A stretch of 64,000 nt of DNA from Rhodococcus koreensis. GTDB lineage: Bacteria > Actinomycetota > Actinomycetes > Mycobacteriales > Mycobacteriaceae. Where the stretch lies: assembly GCF_900105905.1 (NCBI RefSeq), contig NZ_FNSV01000005.1, positions 7,708,501 through 7,772,500 of the forward strand. The letters are read 5' to 3'. Below the pieces are notes generated by a model. The model made no database searches, was not told the origin of the DNA, and was given only the letters and a program-made list of their open reading frames with translations. Below are positions 37,200 to 46,090 of this stretch, in pieces (the stretch's first letter is position 1; each line of letters opens with the position of its first letter). A program made the position numbers and the translations under genes.

Positions 37200-37275
37200 T
37201 GGTGCCCCCGGCAGGATTCGAACCTGCGACCTTTCGCTCCGGAGGCGAACGCTCTATCCCCTGAGCTACGGGGGC
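37200..37275 (-). tRNA. tRNA-Arg (CCG)
   Basis: On the minus strand the acceptor GCCCCCG pairs perfectly with CGGGGGC. The anticodon arm is TTCGC-CTCCGGA-GCGAA with anticodon CCG, and the T arm GCAGG-TTCGAAT-CCTGC is perfect. The discriminator A is followed by an encoded CCA (37202-37200), unlike tRNA-Cys in this window. A U-tract terminator follows. Confidence 0.95.
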
Positions 37276-37441
37276 GCACCGGAAAACCGGTGTGCCGATT
37301 GGGCTGGCCAATGGTAGCGCATAGGTGGGGGGATCGACCAAATCGGTCCCCCTACTTCGTGGACTCGCCCCGGTAGAGGCCCGAACACGCCTAGTGTCGG
37401 GAGGACGTGGACGCTCGCGAACTCTTGGGGAGGGGTCGAGA

Positions 37442-39844
37442 ATGACCGATGTACGGCAGCCGGGGTCGCAGGATTCCGACAGGCACTATTCCGATGCCGA
37501 CCTCGAGTCGGACCTGCGGTGGTGGGCGGCGGCCAACTACCTGACGGTCGCGCAGATCTACCTGCAGGACAACACGCTTCTGCGGGAGCCGTTGCGCCCG
37601 GAACACATCAAACCCCGGCTGCTCGGGCACTGGGGAACGAGTCCGGGGCTGTCGATGATCTACGCCCTGCTGAACCGTCTCATCCGCCGGACCGACACCG
37701 ATTGTCTCTACGTGACCGGTCCCGGTCACGGTGGTCCGGCGCTCGTCGCCGCCACGTACCTGGAGGGGACGTACTCGGAGGTGTATCCGGGCGTGTCCCG
37801 CGACGCCGCCGGTATCCACCGGCTCTGCAGGCAGTTCTCGACGCCGGGCGGCATCCCGAGTCACGTCAGCGTGCAGACTCCGGGCAGCATCCACGAGGGC
37901 GGCGAACTCGGCTATGCGCTCGCACACGCCGCCGGGGCGGCGTTCGACCACCCGAATCTGTTGGTGGCGTGCGTGATCGGAGACGGAGAGGCGGAGACGG
38001 GACCACTGTCCGCGTCGTGGAAACTGCCCGCATTCCTCAATCCGGAACGCGACGGTGCGGTGGTGCCGATCCTGCACGTCAACGGTGCGAAGATCGCCGG
38101 GCCCACCGTCCACGGCCGCAGCAGCGACGCCGACGTCGAAGCGTTCCTCGGCGGTCAGGGGTGGGCGCCGGTCGTCGTCTCGGGCGACGACCCGCGGCAG
38201 GTCTTCCCCGCGCTGCATCGCGCGCTGACCGACGCCCACACCGCGATCTCCGACCTTCGGCGGGAGGCGCGGGCAGGCAGGCGCAGCGCCGCCAAGTGGC
38301 CGGCGATCGTGCTGCGGACCCCCAAGGGCTGGACCGGTCCGCACACCGTCGACGGCGTGCTCGTCGAGGGCACGCACCGGGCGCACCAGGTTCCGCTGTC
38401 GGGGGTCCGCACCGACGAGGCCCATTTGCGTCAACTCGAGGAGTGGATGCGGTCGTACCGCCCGGACGAACTGTTCGACTCGTCCGGCGCACTCGTGCCG
38501 GACCTCGTGCGGCTCGCGCCGCAGGGCGACAAGAGGATGGGTTCGTCGCCGTACGCGAACGGCGGCCGCCTGCGCGCGGATCTTCCGGTACCGCCCCTGG
38601 AGAAGTACGCGCTCCCGATCGAGAAACCCGGCACCACCCACCACGAGACCACCCGGGTGCTCGGGGAACTGCTCCGCGACCTCTACGCCGCCACCACCAC
38701 GCCCGACGGCGGTGGATACTTCCGGTTGTTCTGCCCGGACGAAACGTCCAGCAACCGATTGGGCGCCGTCTTCGAGGTGACCGACCGGTGCTGGCAGCTC
38801 CCGGTCACCGACTACGACGACGGACTGTCGGCCCGTGGCCGGGTGATGGAGGTGCTCAGCGAGCACCTCTGCGAGGGCTGGCTGGAGGGGTACCTGCTGT
38901 CGGGGCGGCACGGACTGTTCGCGAGCTACGAGGCGTTCGCGATGGTGAGCGTGTCGATGCTCGTCCAGCACACCAAGTGGCTGCAGCATGCGGTGGATCT
39001 GCCGTGGCGCGCGCCGGTGGCTTCGCTGAACGTCCTGCTGACCAGCACCTGCTGGCGCAACGACCACAACGGGTTCAGCCACCAGGGGCCGGGAATGATC
39101 GACGCCGTCATCCCACTCGCACCGGACGTGGTCCGGGTGTGGCTCCCACCGGACTCGAACACCCTGCTCTCGATCGCCGACCACTGTCTCCGCAGCACCG
39201 ATCACGTCAACCTCGTCGTGGTCGACAAGCAGCCGCACCTGCAGTACCTGACCCTCGCGGAGGCGCACGCGCACTGCGCGGCCGGGGCGTCGGTGTGGGA
39301 GTGGGCGGGAACAGAGTCTTCTGCGGGCACCGAACCGGACGTCGTGCTCGCCGCCGCCGGGGACGTCCCGACCCAGGAAGTTCTCGCCGCAGCGCAGTTG
39401 CTGCGCGAACACACCCCGGAACTGGTCACCCGGGTGGTCAACGTCGTCGACCTGATGGGGCTGCTCACACCCACCGAGCACCCGCACGGGTTCGACGCGC
39501 GCACCTTCCTCGACCTCTTCACCGCGGACACCCACGTGGTGTTCGCGTTCCACGGGTACTCGCGCGCCGTCCACGAGTTGATGCACGGACGTCCCGCACC
39601 GGACCGCTTCCATGTCCGCGGCTTCAGCGAACAGGGCACCACGACCACACCGTTCGACATGGTCGTGCTAAACCGGATGAGCCGCTACCACCTCGCCCTC
39701 GCCGCGCTGCGCCGCACGCGGCGCGAACCGGCCGGTGCCACGGAGTTGGCCGACTTCTGCCTCCGGCAACTCGAACGGCACGGCGAATACGTCGTCGCGC
39801 ACCTCGAGGACATGCCCGAGGTGCGCGACTGGACGTGGTCGTGA
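37442..39844 (+). CDS. xfp: Xylulose-5-phosphate/fructose-6-phosphate phosphoketolase
   Basis: The 800-residue thiamine-diphosphate enzyme has the phosphoketolase signatures YVTGPGHGGPALVA, TPGGIPSHVS and EGGELGYAL, with IGDGEAETGP as the ThDP/Mg2+ loop, and FSHQGPGMID in the second half. It cleaves xylulose 5-phosphate or fructose 6-phosphate with phosphate to acetyl phosphate and a triose or tetrose phosphate. Length and motif order are normal. GGGGAGGGG precedes the ATG. It is a single gene; no acetate kinase or phosphotransacetylase gene is adjacent. Confidence 0.96.
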   Translation: MTDVRQPGSQDSDRHYSDADLESDLRWWAAANYLTVAQIYLQDNTLLREPLRPEHIKPRLLGHWGTSPGLSMIYALLNRLIRRTDTDCLYVTGPGHGGPALVAATYLEGTYSEVYPGVSRDAAGIHRLCRQFSTPGGIPSHVSVQTPGSIHEGGELGYALAHAAGAAFDHPNLLVACVIGDGEAETGPLSASWKLPAFLNPERDGAVVPILHVNGAKIAGPTVHGRSSDADVEAFLGGQGWAPVVVSGDDPRQVFPALHRALTDAHTAISDLRREARAGRRSAAKWPAIVLRTPKGWTGPHTVDGVLVEGTHRAHQVPLSGVRTDEAHLRQLEEWMRSYRPDELFDSSGALVPDLVRLAPQGDKRMGSSPYANGGRLRADLPVPPLEKYALPIEKPGTTHHETTRVLGELLRDLYAATTTPDGGGYFRLFCPDETSSNRLGAVFEVTDRCWQLPVTDYDDGLSARGRVMEVLSEHLCEGWLEGYLLSGRHGLFASYEAFAMVSVSMLVQHTKWLQHAVDLPWRAPVASLNVLLTSTCWRNDHNGFSHQGPGMIDAVIPLAPDVVRVWLPPDSNTLLSIADHCLRSTDHVNLVVVDKQPHLQYLTLAEAHAHCAAGASVWEWAGTESSAGTEPDVVLAAAGDVPTQEVLAAAQLLREHTPELVTRVVNVVDLMGLLTPTEHPHGFDARTFLDLFTADTHVVFAFHGYSRAVHELMHGRPAPDRFHVRGFSEQGTTTTPFDMVVLNRMSRYHLALAALRRTRREPAGATELADFCLRQLERHGEYVVAHLEDMPEVRDWTWS

Positions 39845-39853
39845 CGCCGGACG

Positions 39854-40588
39854 TCAGTTCATCGGCAGGGGAGCGGCGCCCTTCGCGGTGAGCATGTTCG
39901 TCATCACCGTCGCTTCGCTCTGCTGGGTGTCCACCATCGTCTGCGCGAGGCTGCGGACCGCGTCTTCCGACGCGTGCTGGGCCGCGTACTCCATCATCGG
40001 GAGCCCGCCCTGGTGGTGCCGCAGCATCAGCTGGAGGTACAGGACGTCGACGGCCGGGCCGGTGGCCTGACGCAACGCGGCCATGTCCTCCGAGGACGCC
40101 ATGCCGGGCATCTTCGACATCGACTCCATGTGCGTGTTCTCGGCGGTCCCGTGGGTGTGACCGTCCGAGTGGTCCGACTCCATCCAGCCCATGTAGCCGC
40201 CGGACGGCAGCGCCGGTTGATCCCACAGCGCGAGCCAGCCCTGCATCTGTCCGAGCTGGTTCTGCTGTGTGGTGAGGATGTCGTATGCGAGGCTGCGGAC
40301 CGCCGGGTCGGTGGCATTGGCCAGCGCAATCGCCGACATCTCCACCGCCTGGCTGTGATGCACGCTCATGTCCTGCGCGAATCCGACATCGACGGAACCG
40401 GCCTCGGGGACCGGGGTACCGGAGTCCTCGAGCGGAAGCCGGGCGAGGAACCCGAGCGCGAATCCGAGGGCGATGGCGCCGATCAGCCCGATGACCAGGA
40501 GCGCTGTGCGCTGACTGGGCCGGGCCGGGGTCGCCTCGTCGACGGAATCGGTCTCGGGTCCGTGCCCGGTGTCGGCGGAACTAGCCAT
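39854..40588 (-). CDS. DUF305 domain protein, membrane-anchored
   Basis: The 244-residue product has one hydrophobic segment near residues 30-50 and then an extracytoplasmic, ferritin-like DUF305 domain. MSVHHSQAVEMS and MLRHHQGGLPMM are the paired His/Met motifs of the family, and a linker is rich in Met and His (SDGHTHGT). These residues suggest metal, perhaps copper, binding. It overlaps the end of the DUF3105 gene by eight bases, and this association suggests a joint envelope function. Its role is not established. Confidence 0.82.
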   Translation of the reverse strand: MASSADTGHGPETDSVDEATPARPSQRTALLVIGLIGAIALGFALGFLARLPLEDSGTPVPEAGSVDVGFAQDMSVHHSQAVEMSAIALANATDPAVRSLAYDILTTQQNQLGQMQGWLALWDQPALPSGGYMGWMESDHSDGHTHGTAENTHMESMSKMPGMASSEDMAALRQATGPAVDVLYLQLMLRHHQGGLPMMEYAAQHASEDAVRSLAQTMVDTQQSEATVMTNMLTAKGAAPLPMN

Positions 40589-41501
40589 TGCCGCCCTCGG
40601 CCGGGGCCTGCTGCAGATCGGACGGTAGCTGCAGGTCGGACGGGAGCTGCATGCCGCTCGGCAGCTGCGCTCCCGCGCCGCCGGATTCCGACTGGTCGGG
40701 GTTGATACCGCCACCGTCCATCGGCACCGCGTCCGCGCCCGGCGTGGACGGGTCGAACGGCGGCGGGTTGTCCGGGTCGAAACCGGAGCCCGGGATGGAC
40801 GAGCAGCTCGCGCCGACCTCGGGATACGTGTTCTTGTTGATCCGCAGCGCGGTGATGAACTGGTCGATGCGCTCGTCGTCGACGCTGTCCACCTTCAGCT
40901 GGTGGCCCCACGACTGCACGGAGACGGGGCTGTCGAGGCCCGGGTACGGCGACAGCAGCGTGTACGTCTCGCCGTCCACCTTGTCCTTCAGCGTCTCGAC
41001 CTGGTCGGCGGACAGCTCGTCCGGGTTGTAGGCGATCCACACGGCGCCGTGCTCGAGCGAGTGCACCGCGTTCTCGGTGCGGATCGCGTTCGGGTAGACC
41101 GTGCCGGTGCACGTCGCCCAGATGGCGTCGTGCGGGCCGCCGAACGGCGGCGACTGGTCGTACGCGACGCGCTGCGTCGGCTGGATGTGGATGCCTGCCG
41201 GGTAGTCGACCTTCACGACGCCGTCGATGTTGACCGACGGATCGGGGTTCTCGGCGCTCGGCGCGTACTTCGCGGCCTCTTCCTTGGCCTGATACTTGGG
41301 AACCAGGTTGATCGCGAGGACCGCCACGAGCGCGAGAACGGCCGCTCCGGCACCGATCGTCAGCCACGGGATGTTCCGCGGAGCGGACGCGCCGCCCTTG
41401 ACTTTCGCGCCGCCGCTCTTCTTCTTGGCGGCCTTGATGGCCTTCGCCGACTTCGCGCCCGAGTTCTTATCGGGACCGCGACTTTCCGAACCGCTTGGCA
41501 T
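40581..41501 (-). CDS. DUF3105 domain protein, membrane-anchored
   Basis: The 306-residue protein has a basic, Lys-rich cytoplasmic N-terminus, one membrane segment near residues 45-65, and an extracytoplasmic DUF3105 domain including ENAVHSLEHGAVWIAY, with two conserved cysteines (WATCTGT, GASCSS). The C-terminal tail is low complexity with repeated QLPSDLQ/GMQ units. It is divergent from argS over 208 bases and co-translated with the DUF305 gene. The function of DUF3105 is unknown; the His-rich core would suit metal binding. Confidence 0.8.
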   Translation of the reverse strand: MPSGSESRGPDKNSGAKSAKAIKAAKKKSGGAKVKGGASAPRNIPWLTIGAGAAVLALVAVLAINLVPKYQAKEEAAKYAPSAENPDPSVNIDGVVKVDYPAGIHIQPTQRVAYDQSPPFGGPHDAIWATCTGTVYPNAIRTENAVHSLEHGAVWIAYNPDELSADQVETLKDKVDGETYTLLSPYPGLDSPVSVQSWGHQLKVDSVDDERIDQFITALRINKNTYPEVGASCSSIPGSGFDPDNPPPFDPSTPGADAVPMDGGGINPDQSESGGAGAQLPSGMQLPSDLQLPSDLQQAPAEGGNG

Positions 41502-41695
41502 CGATTGTGATCTTTCGGTGTGTGGGTTACGGGCGCTCGACCCCCCGGTGACCGGGAGCTGAGAGCCGGGACTCAGGGCGATCCCACTGTACTTACCCAC
41601 CCTGAGCGCAACCTGGGAGAGTGGCCGGGCCCACGCTCGCCGGCGGTCGCCGGGACTCGCGGGAAGCCGGATCACCGCTCGGGACGCGTTGGCCA

Positions 41696-41701
41696 TAGGA
41701 T
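41696..41701 (+). promoter_or_regulatory. Candidate -10 element of argS
   Basis: TAGGAT ends eight bases before the argS GTG, so transcription could begin at or next to the start codon. The same bases also offer an AGGA ribosome site. Confidence 0.35.
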
Positions 41702-41709
41702 AGATACCT

Positions 41710-43362
41710 GTGACTCCAGCTGACCTTGCCGAACTGCTCCGCGGAACCGCCGCGAAAGTGCTCGCCGAACGCGGACTCGACGTGTCCGTGCTTCCCGAAA
41801 CTCTCACGGTCGAGCGTCCGCGCAATCCCGAGCACGGCGATTACGCCACCAACGTCGCGATGCAGGTGGCCAAGAAGGTCGGTACCAACCCGCGTGAGCT
41901 GGCCGGCTGGCTCGCCGACGCGCTGACCGCGGCCGAGGGCATCGACAGCGCCGACATCGCGGGCCCGGGCTTCCTCAACATCCGCCTGGCCGCCGACGCG
42001 CAGGGCGCGATCGTCGCGAAGATCCTCGAGGCGGGTGCCGCCTTCGGGTCCGGCCACACGCTCGACGGCAAGAAGATCAACCTCGAGTTCGTTTCCGCGA
42101 ACCCCACCGGCCCCATCCACCTCGGTGGAACCCGCTGGGCCGCGGTGGGCGACGCGCTGGGCCGGATCCTGTCCACCCAGGGCGCGGCGGTCACGCGCGA
42201 GTACTACTTCAACGACCACGGCGCCCAGATCGACCGGTTCTCCCGCTCGCTGATCGCCGCCGCCAAGGGCGAACCCGCCCCCGAGGACGGATACGCGGGC
42301 GCCTACATCGCCGACATCGCCACCGCGGTGCAGCAGCAGCGCCCCGACGTGCTGGACCTGCCCGTGGGCGAGCAGCAGGAGGTCTTCCGCGCCATCGGCG
42401 TCGACCTGATGTTCGCGCACATCAAGCGCACCCTGCACGAGTTCGGCGTCGACTTCGACGTCTACTTCCACGAGAACTCGCTGTTCGAGTCCGGCGCGGT
42501 GGAGAAGGCCGTCGAGACGCTGAAGGATTCCGGCAACCTCTTCCAGGAGGACGGCGCCTGGTGGCTCAAGAGCACCGACTTCGGCGACGACAAGGACCGG
42601 GTCGTCATCAAGAGCGACGGCAACGCGGCGTACATCGCCGGTGACATCGCCTACTTCCAGGACAAGCGCTCCCGGGGCTTCGACCTGTGCATCTACATGC
42701 TCGGTGCGGACCACCACGGATACATCGGCCGGCTCAAGGCGGCCGCGGCCGCGTTCGGCGACGACCCCGACACCGTCGAGGTACTCATCGGGCAGATGGT
42801 GAACCTGGTCCGCGAAGGCGTGGCCGTGAAGATGAGCAAGCGTGCCGGCACCGTCATCACCCTGGACGACCTGGTCGAGGCGATCGGCGTCGACGCGTCG
42901 CGGTACGCCATGATCCGGTCTTCGGTGGATTCGAGCATCGACATCGACCTCGAACTGTGGACGAGCACCGGCAACGAGAATCCGGTGTACTACGTGCAGT
43001 ACGCGCACGCCCGGCTGTCGGCCATCGCCCGCAACGCCGCCGACCTCGGCATCGCCGTCACGGATCCCGACTTCTCGCTGCTGATCTCGGAGCAGGAGGG
43101 CGATCTGATCCGCACCCTCGGCGAGTACCCGCGGGTCGTGACCAGCGCCGCGAATCTGCGTGAGCCGCACCGCATCGCGCGGTATCTGGAGGAACTGGCC
43201 GGTGCCTATCACCGGTTCTACGGTGCCTGCCGCATCCTGCCCCAGGGCGACGAAGAGGTCGGCCCGCTGCACATCGCGCGACTGGCGCTGTGCGACGCGT
43301 CCCGTCAGGTTCTGGCCAACGGTCTCGCCCTGCTCGGCGTCAGCGCACCGGAGCAGATGTGA
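41710..43362 (+). CDS. argS: Arginyl-tRNA synthetase
   Basis: The 550-residue class I synthetase has the N-terminal Add-1 domain, SANPTGPIHLGG with HLGG as HIGH (from 137), KMSKR at 374-378 as KMSKS, and a C-terminal anticodon-binding domain ending in GVSAPEQM. It charges tRNA-Arg. It opens the conserved argS-lysA-hom-thrC-thrB block. The start is a GTG; lysA begins inside its stop (GTGA). Confidence 0.97.
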   Translation: MTPADLAELLRGTAAKVLAERGLDVSVLPETLTVERPRNPEHGDYATNVAMQVAKKVGTNPRELAGWLADALTAAEGIDSADIAGPGFLNIRLAADAQGAIVAKILEAGAAFGSGHTLDGKKINLEFVSANPTGPIHLGGTRWAAVGDALGRILSTQGAAVTREYYFNDHGAQIDRFSRSLIAAAKGEPAPEDGYAGAYIADIATAVQQQRPDVLDLPVGEQQEVFRAIGVDLMFAHIKRTLHEFGVDFDVYFHENSLFESGAVEKAVETLKDSGNLFQEDGAWWLKSTDFGDDKDRVVIKSDGNAAYIAGDIAYFQDKRSRGFDLCIYMLGADHHGYIGRLKAAAAAFGDDPDTVEVLIGQMVNLVREGVAVKMSKRAGTVITLDDLVEAIGVDASRYAMIRSSVDSSIDIDLELWTSTGNENPVYYVQYAHARLSAIARNAADLGIAVTDPDFSLLISEQEGDLIRTLGEYPRVVTSAANLREPHRIARYLEELAGAYHRFYGACRILPQGDEEVGPLHIARLALCDASRQVLANGLALLGVSAPEQM

Positions 43363-44780
43363 ACGCGCACCCCGCCGGTCCCAAGCACGCCGAGCAACTG
43401 CACGCGCCCGGTCTGCCCGAACGTCCCGCCGACGCGGCCGCATTCGCGGCGCTCTCTCCCGAGGTGTGGCCCCGCAACGCCCGCCGCGCCGCGGACGGAG
43501 TGGTGAGCCTCGCGGGCATCCCGGTCACCGAACTGGCCGAGAAGTACGGCACCCCACTGTTCGTCGTCGACGAGGACGACTTCCGGTCCCGCTGCCGCGA
43601 CATGGCCCGCGCCTTCGGGCCGACGGCCAGGGTGCACTACGCGTCCAAGGCGTTCCTGTGCGGCGAGATCGCCCGCTGGGTCGCCGACGAGGGCCTGTCC
43701 CTGGACGTCGCGTCGGGCGGCGAACTCGCGGTCGCGCTGCACGCCGGATTCCCGGCGGAGCGAATTGCCATGCACGGCAACAACAAATCGGTCGCCGAGC
43801 TGACCGCCGCCGTGTCGGCCCGGGTCGGGCACATCGTGCTCGACTCCGCCACGGAGATCGACCGCCTCGACAAGGTGGCCGCCGAAGCCGGTGTGGTGCA
43901 GGACGTCCTGATCCGCGTGACGGTCGGAGTCGAGGCGCACACCCACGAGTTCATCTCCACCGCCCACGAGGATCAGAAGTTCGGGTTCTCGCTCGCCGGC
44001 GGTAAGGCGATCGACGCGGTCCGGCGGGTCTTCGCCGCCGACAACCTGCGTCTCGTCGGTCTCCACAGTCACATCGGCTCGCAGATCTTCGACGTCGACG
44101 GCTTCGAGGTGGCCGCGCACCGTGTGATCGGGCTCCTGCGGGACGTGGTCGCGGAGTTCGGCGTCGAGAAGACCGCCCAGATCTCGATCATCGACCTCGG
44201 CGGCGGCATGGGAATTTCCTACGTCCCCACCGACGACCCGCCGCCGGTCGACCAGCTCGCCGCCAAACTCGGCGACATCGTGCGCCACGAGTCGGCGCTC
44301 GCCGGTCTGCCGGAGCCGACGCTGGCCGTCGAACCCGGCCGCGCGATCGCCGGACCGGGAACGGTGACGCTGTACGAGGTCGGCACCATCAAGGACGTCA
44401 CCGTCGGCAGCAACCTCACCCGCCGGTACGTCAGCGTCGACGGCGGTATGAGCGACAACATCCGCACCGCGCTGTACCAGGCGGAGTACGAGGCCAAACT
44501 GGTCTCGCGGGTCAGCGACGCGGCGCCGGTGGTGTCCCGCGTCGTCGGCAAGCACTGCGAATCCGGTGACATCGTGATCCGCGACACCTGGATGCCCGAG
44601 GACATCGACGCCGGCGACTTGCTCGCCGTCGCGGCCACCGGTGCATACTGCTATTCGATGTCGAGCAGGTACAACCTGCTCGCCCGCCCTGCCGTGGTGG
44701 CGGTGCGCGACGGACAGTCGCGCGTGATCCTGCGGAGGGAAACCGTGGAAGACCTGTTGAGCTTGGAGGTACAAGAGTGA
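43359..44780 (+). CDS. lysA: Diaminopimelate decarboxylase
   Basis: The 473-residue PLP enzyme of alanine-racemase fold has VHYASKAF with the PLP lysine, HSHIGSQ, and a CESGDI with the active-site cysteine. It makes L-lysine from meso-diaminopimelate. The GTG start overlaps the argS stop and its own stop overlaps hom, so argS, lysA and hom are coupled. Confidence 0.97.
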   Translation: MNAHPAGPKHAEQLHAPGLPERPADAAAFAALSPEVWPRNARRAADGVVSLAGIPVTELAEKYGTPLFVVDEDDFRSRCRDMARAFGPTARVHYASKAFLCGEIARWVADEGLSLDVASGGELAVALHAGFPAERIAMHGNNKSVAELTAAVSARVGHIVLDSATEIDRLDKVAAEAGVVQDVLIRVTVGVEAHTHEFISTAHEDQKFGFSLAGGKAIDAVRRVFAADNLRLVGLHSHIGSQIFDVDGFEVAAHRVIGLLRDVVAEFGVEKTAQISIIDLGGGMGISYVPTDDPPPVDQLAAKLGDIVRHESALAGLPEPTLAVEPGRAIAGPGTVTLYEVGTIKDVTVGSNLTRRYVSVDGGMSDNIRTALYQAEYEAKLVSRVSDAAPVVSRVVGKHCESGDIVIRDTWMPEDIDAGDLLAVAATGAYCYSMSSRYNLLARPAVVAVRDGQSRVILRRETVEDLLSLEVQE

Positions 44781-46090
44781 CGAGCGAATCGGCGCATCGC
44801 GCTATCGGTGTGGCCGTCCTCGGCCTCGGCAACGTCGGGAGCGAGGTCGTGCGTATCCTGCGGGAGCACAGCGAAGACCTCGAGGCTCGCGTCGGCGCCC
44901 CGCTGGAACTGCGTGGAGTGGCCGTCCGCCGCCCCGGCAAGGACCGCGGAATTCCCGAGGAGTTGCAGACCACCGACGCGGAGTCCCTCGTGGCCCGCGA
45001 CGACGTCGACCTGGTCGTCGAGGTGATCGGGGGCATGGATCTGCCCCGCAAGCTGATTCTCTCGGCGCTGAACTCCGGCAAGTCCGTCGTCACCGCCAAC
45101 AAGGCGCTCCTCGCCGATCACACCGGTGAACTGGCCGAGGCCGCGGAACTGCACAACGTCGACCTCTACTTCGAGGCCGCCGTGGCGGGCGCCATCCCTG
45201 TGATCCGCCCGCTGATCCAGTCGCTCGCGGGCGACCGGGTGAACAAGGTCGCCGGAATCGTGAACGGGACCACCAACTTCATCCTGTCGGCGATGGACGA
45301 GACCGGCGCGGACTACGCCGCGACCCTCGCCGAGGCCGGACGCCTGGGATACGCCGAGGCCGATCCGACCGCCGACGTGGAGGGCTACGACGCCGCGGCC
45401 AAGGCTGCCATCCTCGCGTCGATCGCGTTCCACACCCGGGTCACCGCCGCCGACGTGTACCGCGAGGGGATCTCCAAGATCACCGCGGCCGACCTGACGT
45501 CGGCACGCGCACTCGACTGCACGATCAAGCTGCTGTCCATCTGCGAGCGGATCACCACCCCCGAGGGCAAGGAGCGGATCTCCGCGCGGGTCTACCCGGC
45601 TCTCGTGCCGCTGGAGCACCCGCTGGCCTCGGTCAACGGTGCGTTCAACGCGGTCGTCGTCGAGGCGGAGAACGCCGGGCGCCTGATGTTCTACGGTCAG
45701 GGCGCCGGCGGCGCCCCCACCGCGTCGGCCGTGATGGGCGACCTGGTGATGGCCGCGCGCAACAAGGTGAACGGCGGCCGCGGACCCCGCGAGTCCAAGT
45801 ACGCCAAGCTGAAGATCGCGCCGATCGGCGACATCCCCACCCGCTACTACGTCAACATGCAGGTAGCGGACAAGGCCGGGGTCCTGTCGGCGGTGGCTGC
45901 CGAATTCTCGCAGCACGGCGTCAGTATCTCCACCGTGCGGCAGGAAGGCGCCGGCGACGGCGCCCGCCTCGTCGTCGTGACCCACGTCGCGACGGATTCT
46001 GCCCTGTCGGAAACCGTTGAGGCCCTGAGCAAACTCGAATTCGTCACCGCTGTGACCAGCGTGCTGCGACTGGAAGGCACCGAACAATGA
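44777..46090 (+). CDS. hom: Homoserine dehydrogenase
   Basis: The 437-residue protein has the NAD(P) loop LGLGNVGSEV, the substrate region GIVNGTTNFIL and GYAEADPTADVEGYDAA, and a C-terminal ACT domain (from about residue 350) for threonine feedback. It reduces aspartate semialdehyde to homoserine. It is coupled to lysA by GTGA and to thrC by ATGA. Confidence 0.97.
   Translation: MTSESAHRAIGVAVLGLGNVGSEVVRILREHSEDLEARVGAPLELRGVAVRRPGKDRGIPEELQTTDAESLVARDDVDLVVEVIGGMDLPRKLILSALNSGKSVVTANKALLADHTGELAEAAELHNVDLYFEAAVAGAIPVIRPLIQSLAGDRVNKVAGIVNGTTNFILSAMDETGADYAATLAEAGRLGYAEADPTADVEGYDAAAKAAILASIAFHTRVTAADVYREGISKITAADLTSARALDCTIKLLSICERITTPEGKERISARVYPALVPLEHPLASVNGAFNAVVVEAENAGRLMFYGQGAGGAPTASAVMGDLVMAARNKVNGGRGPRESKYAKLKIAPIGDIPTRYYVNMQVADKAGVLSAVAAEFSQHGVSISTVRQEGAGDGARLVVVTHVATDSALSETVEALSKLEFVTAVTSVLRLEGTEQ

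Noticed and set aside
36992..37279. Upstream extension of the AlaDH/PNT-family frame
   Set aside because: The extension runs through tRNA-Arg and its terminator, and the GTG at 36991 has a ribosome site.
37277..37292. CACCGG-AAAA-CCGGTG hairpin just upstream of tRNA-Arg
   Set aside because: It is too short to be a convincing terminator, and its position before the tRNA fits no clear function.
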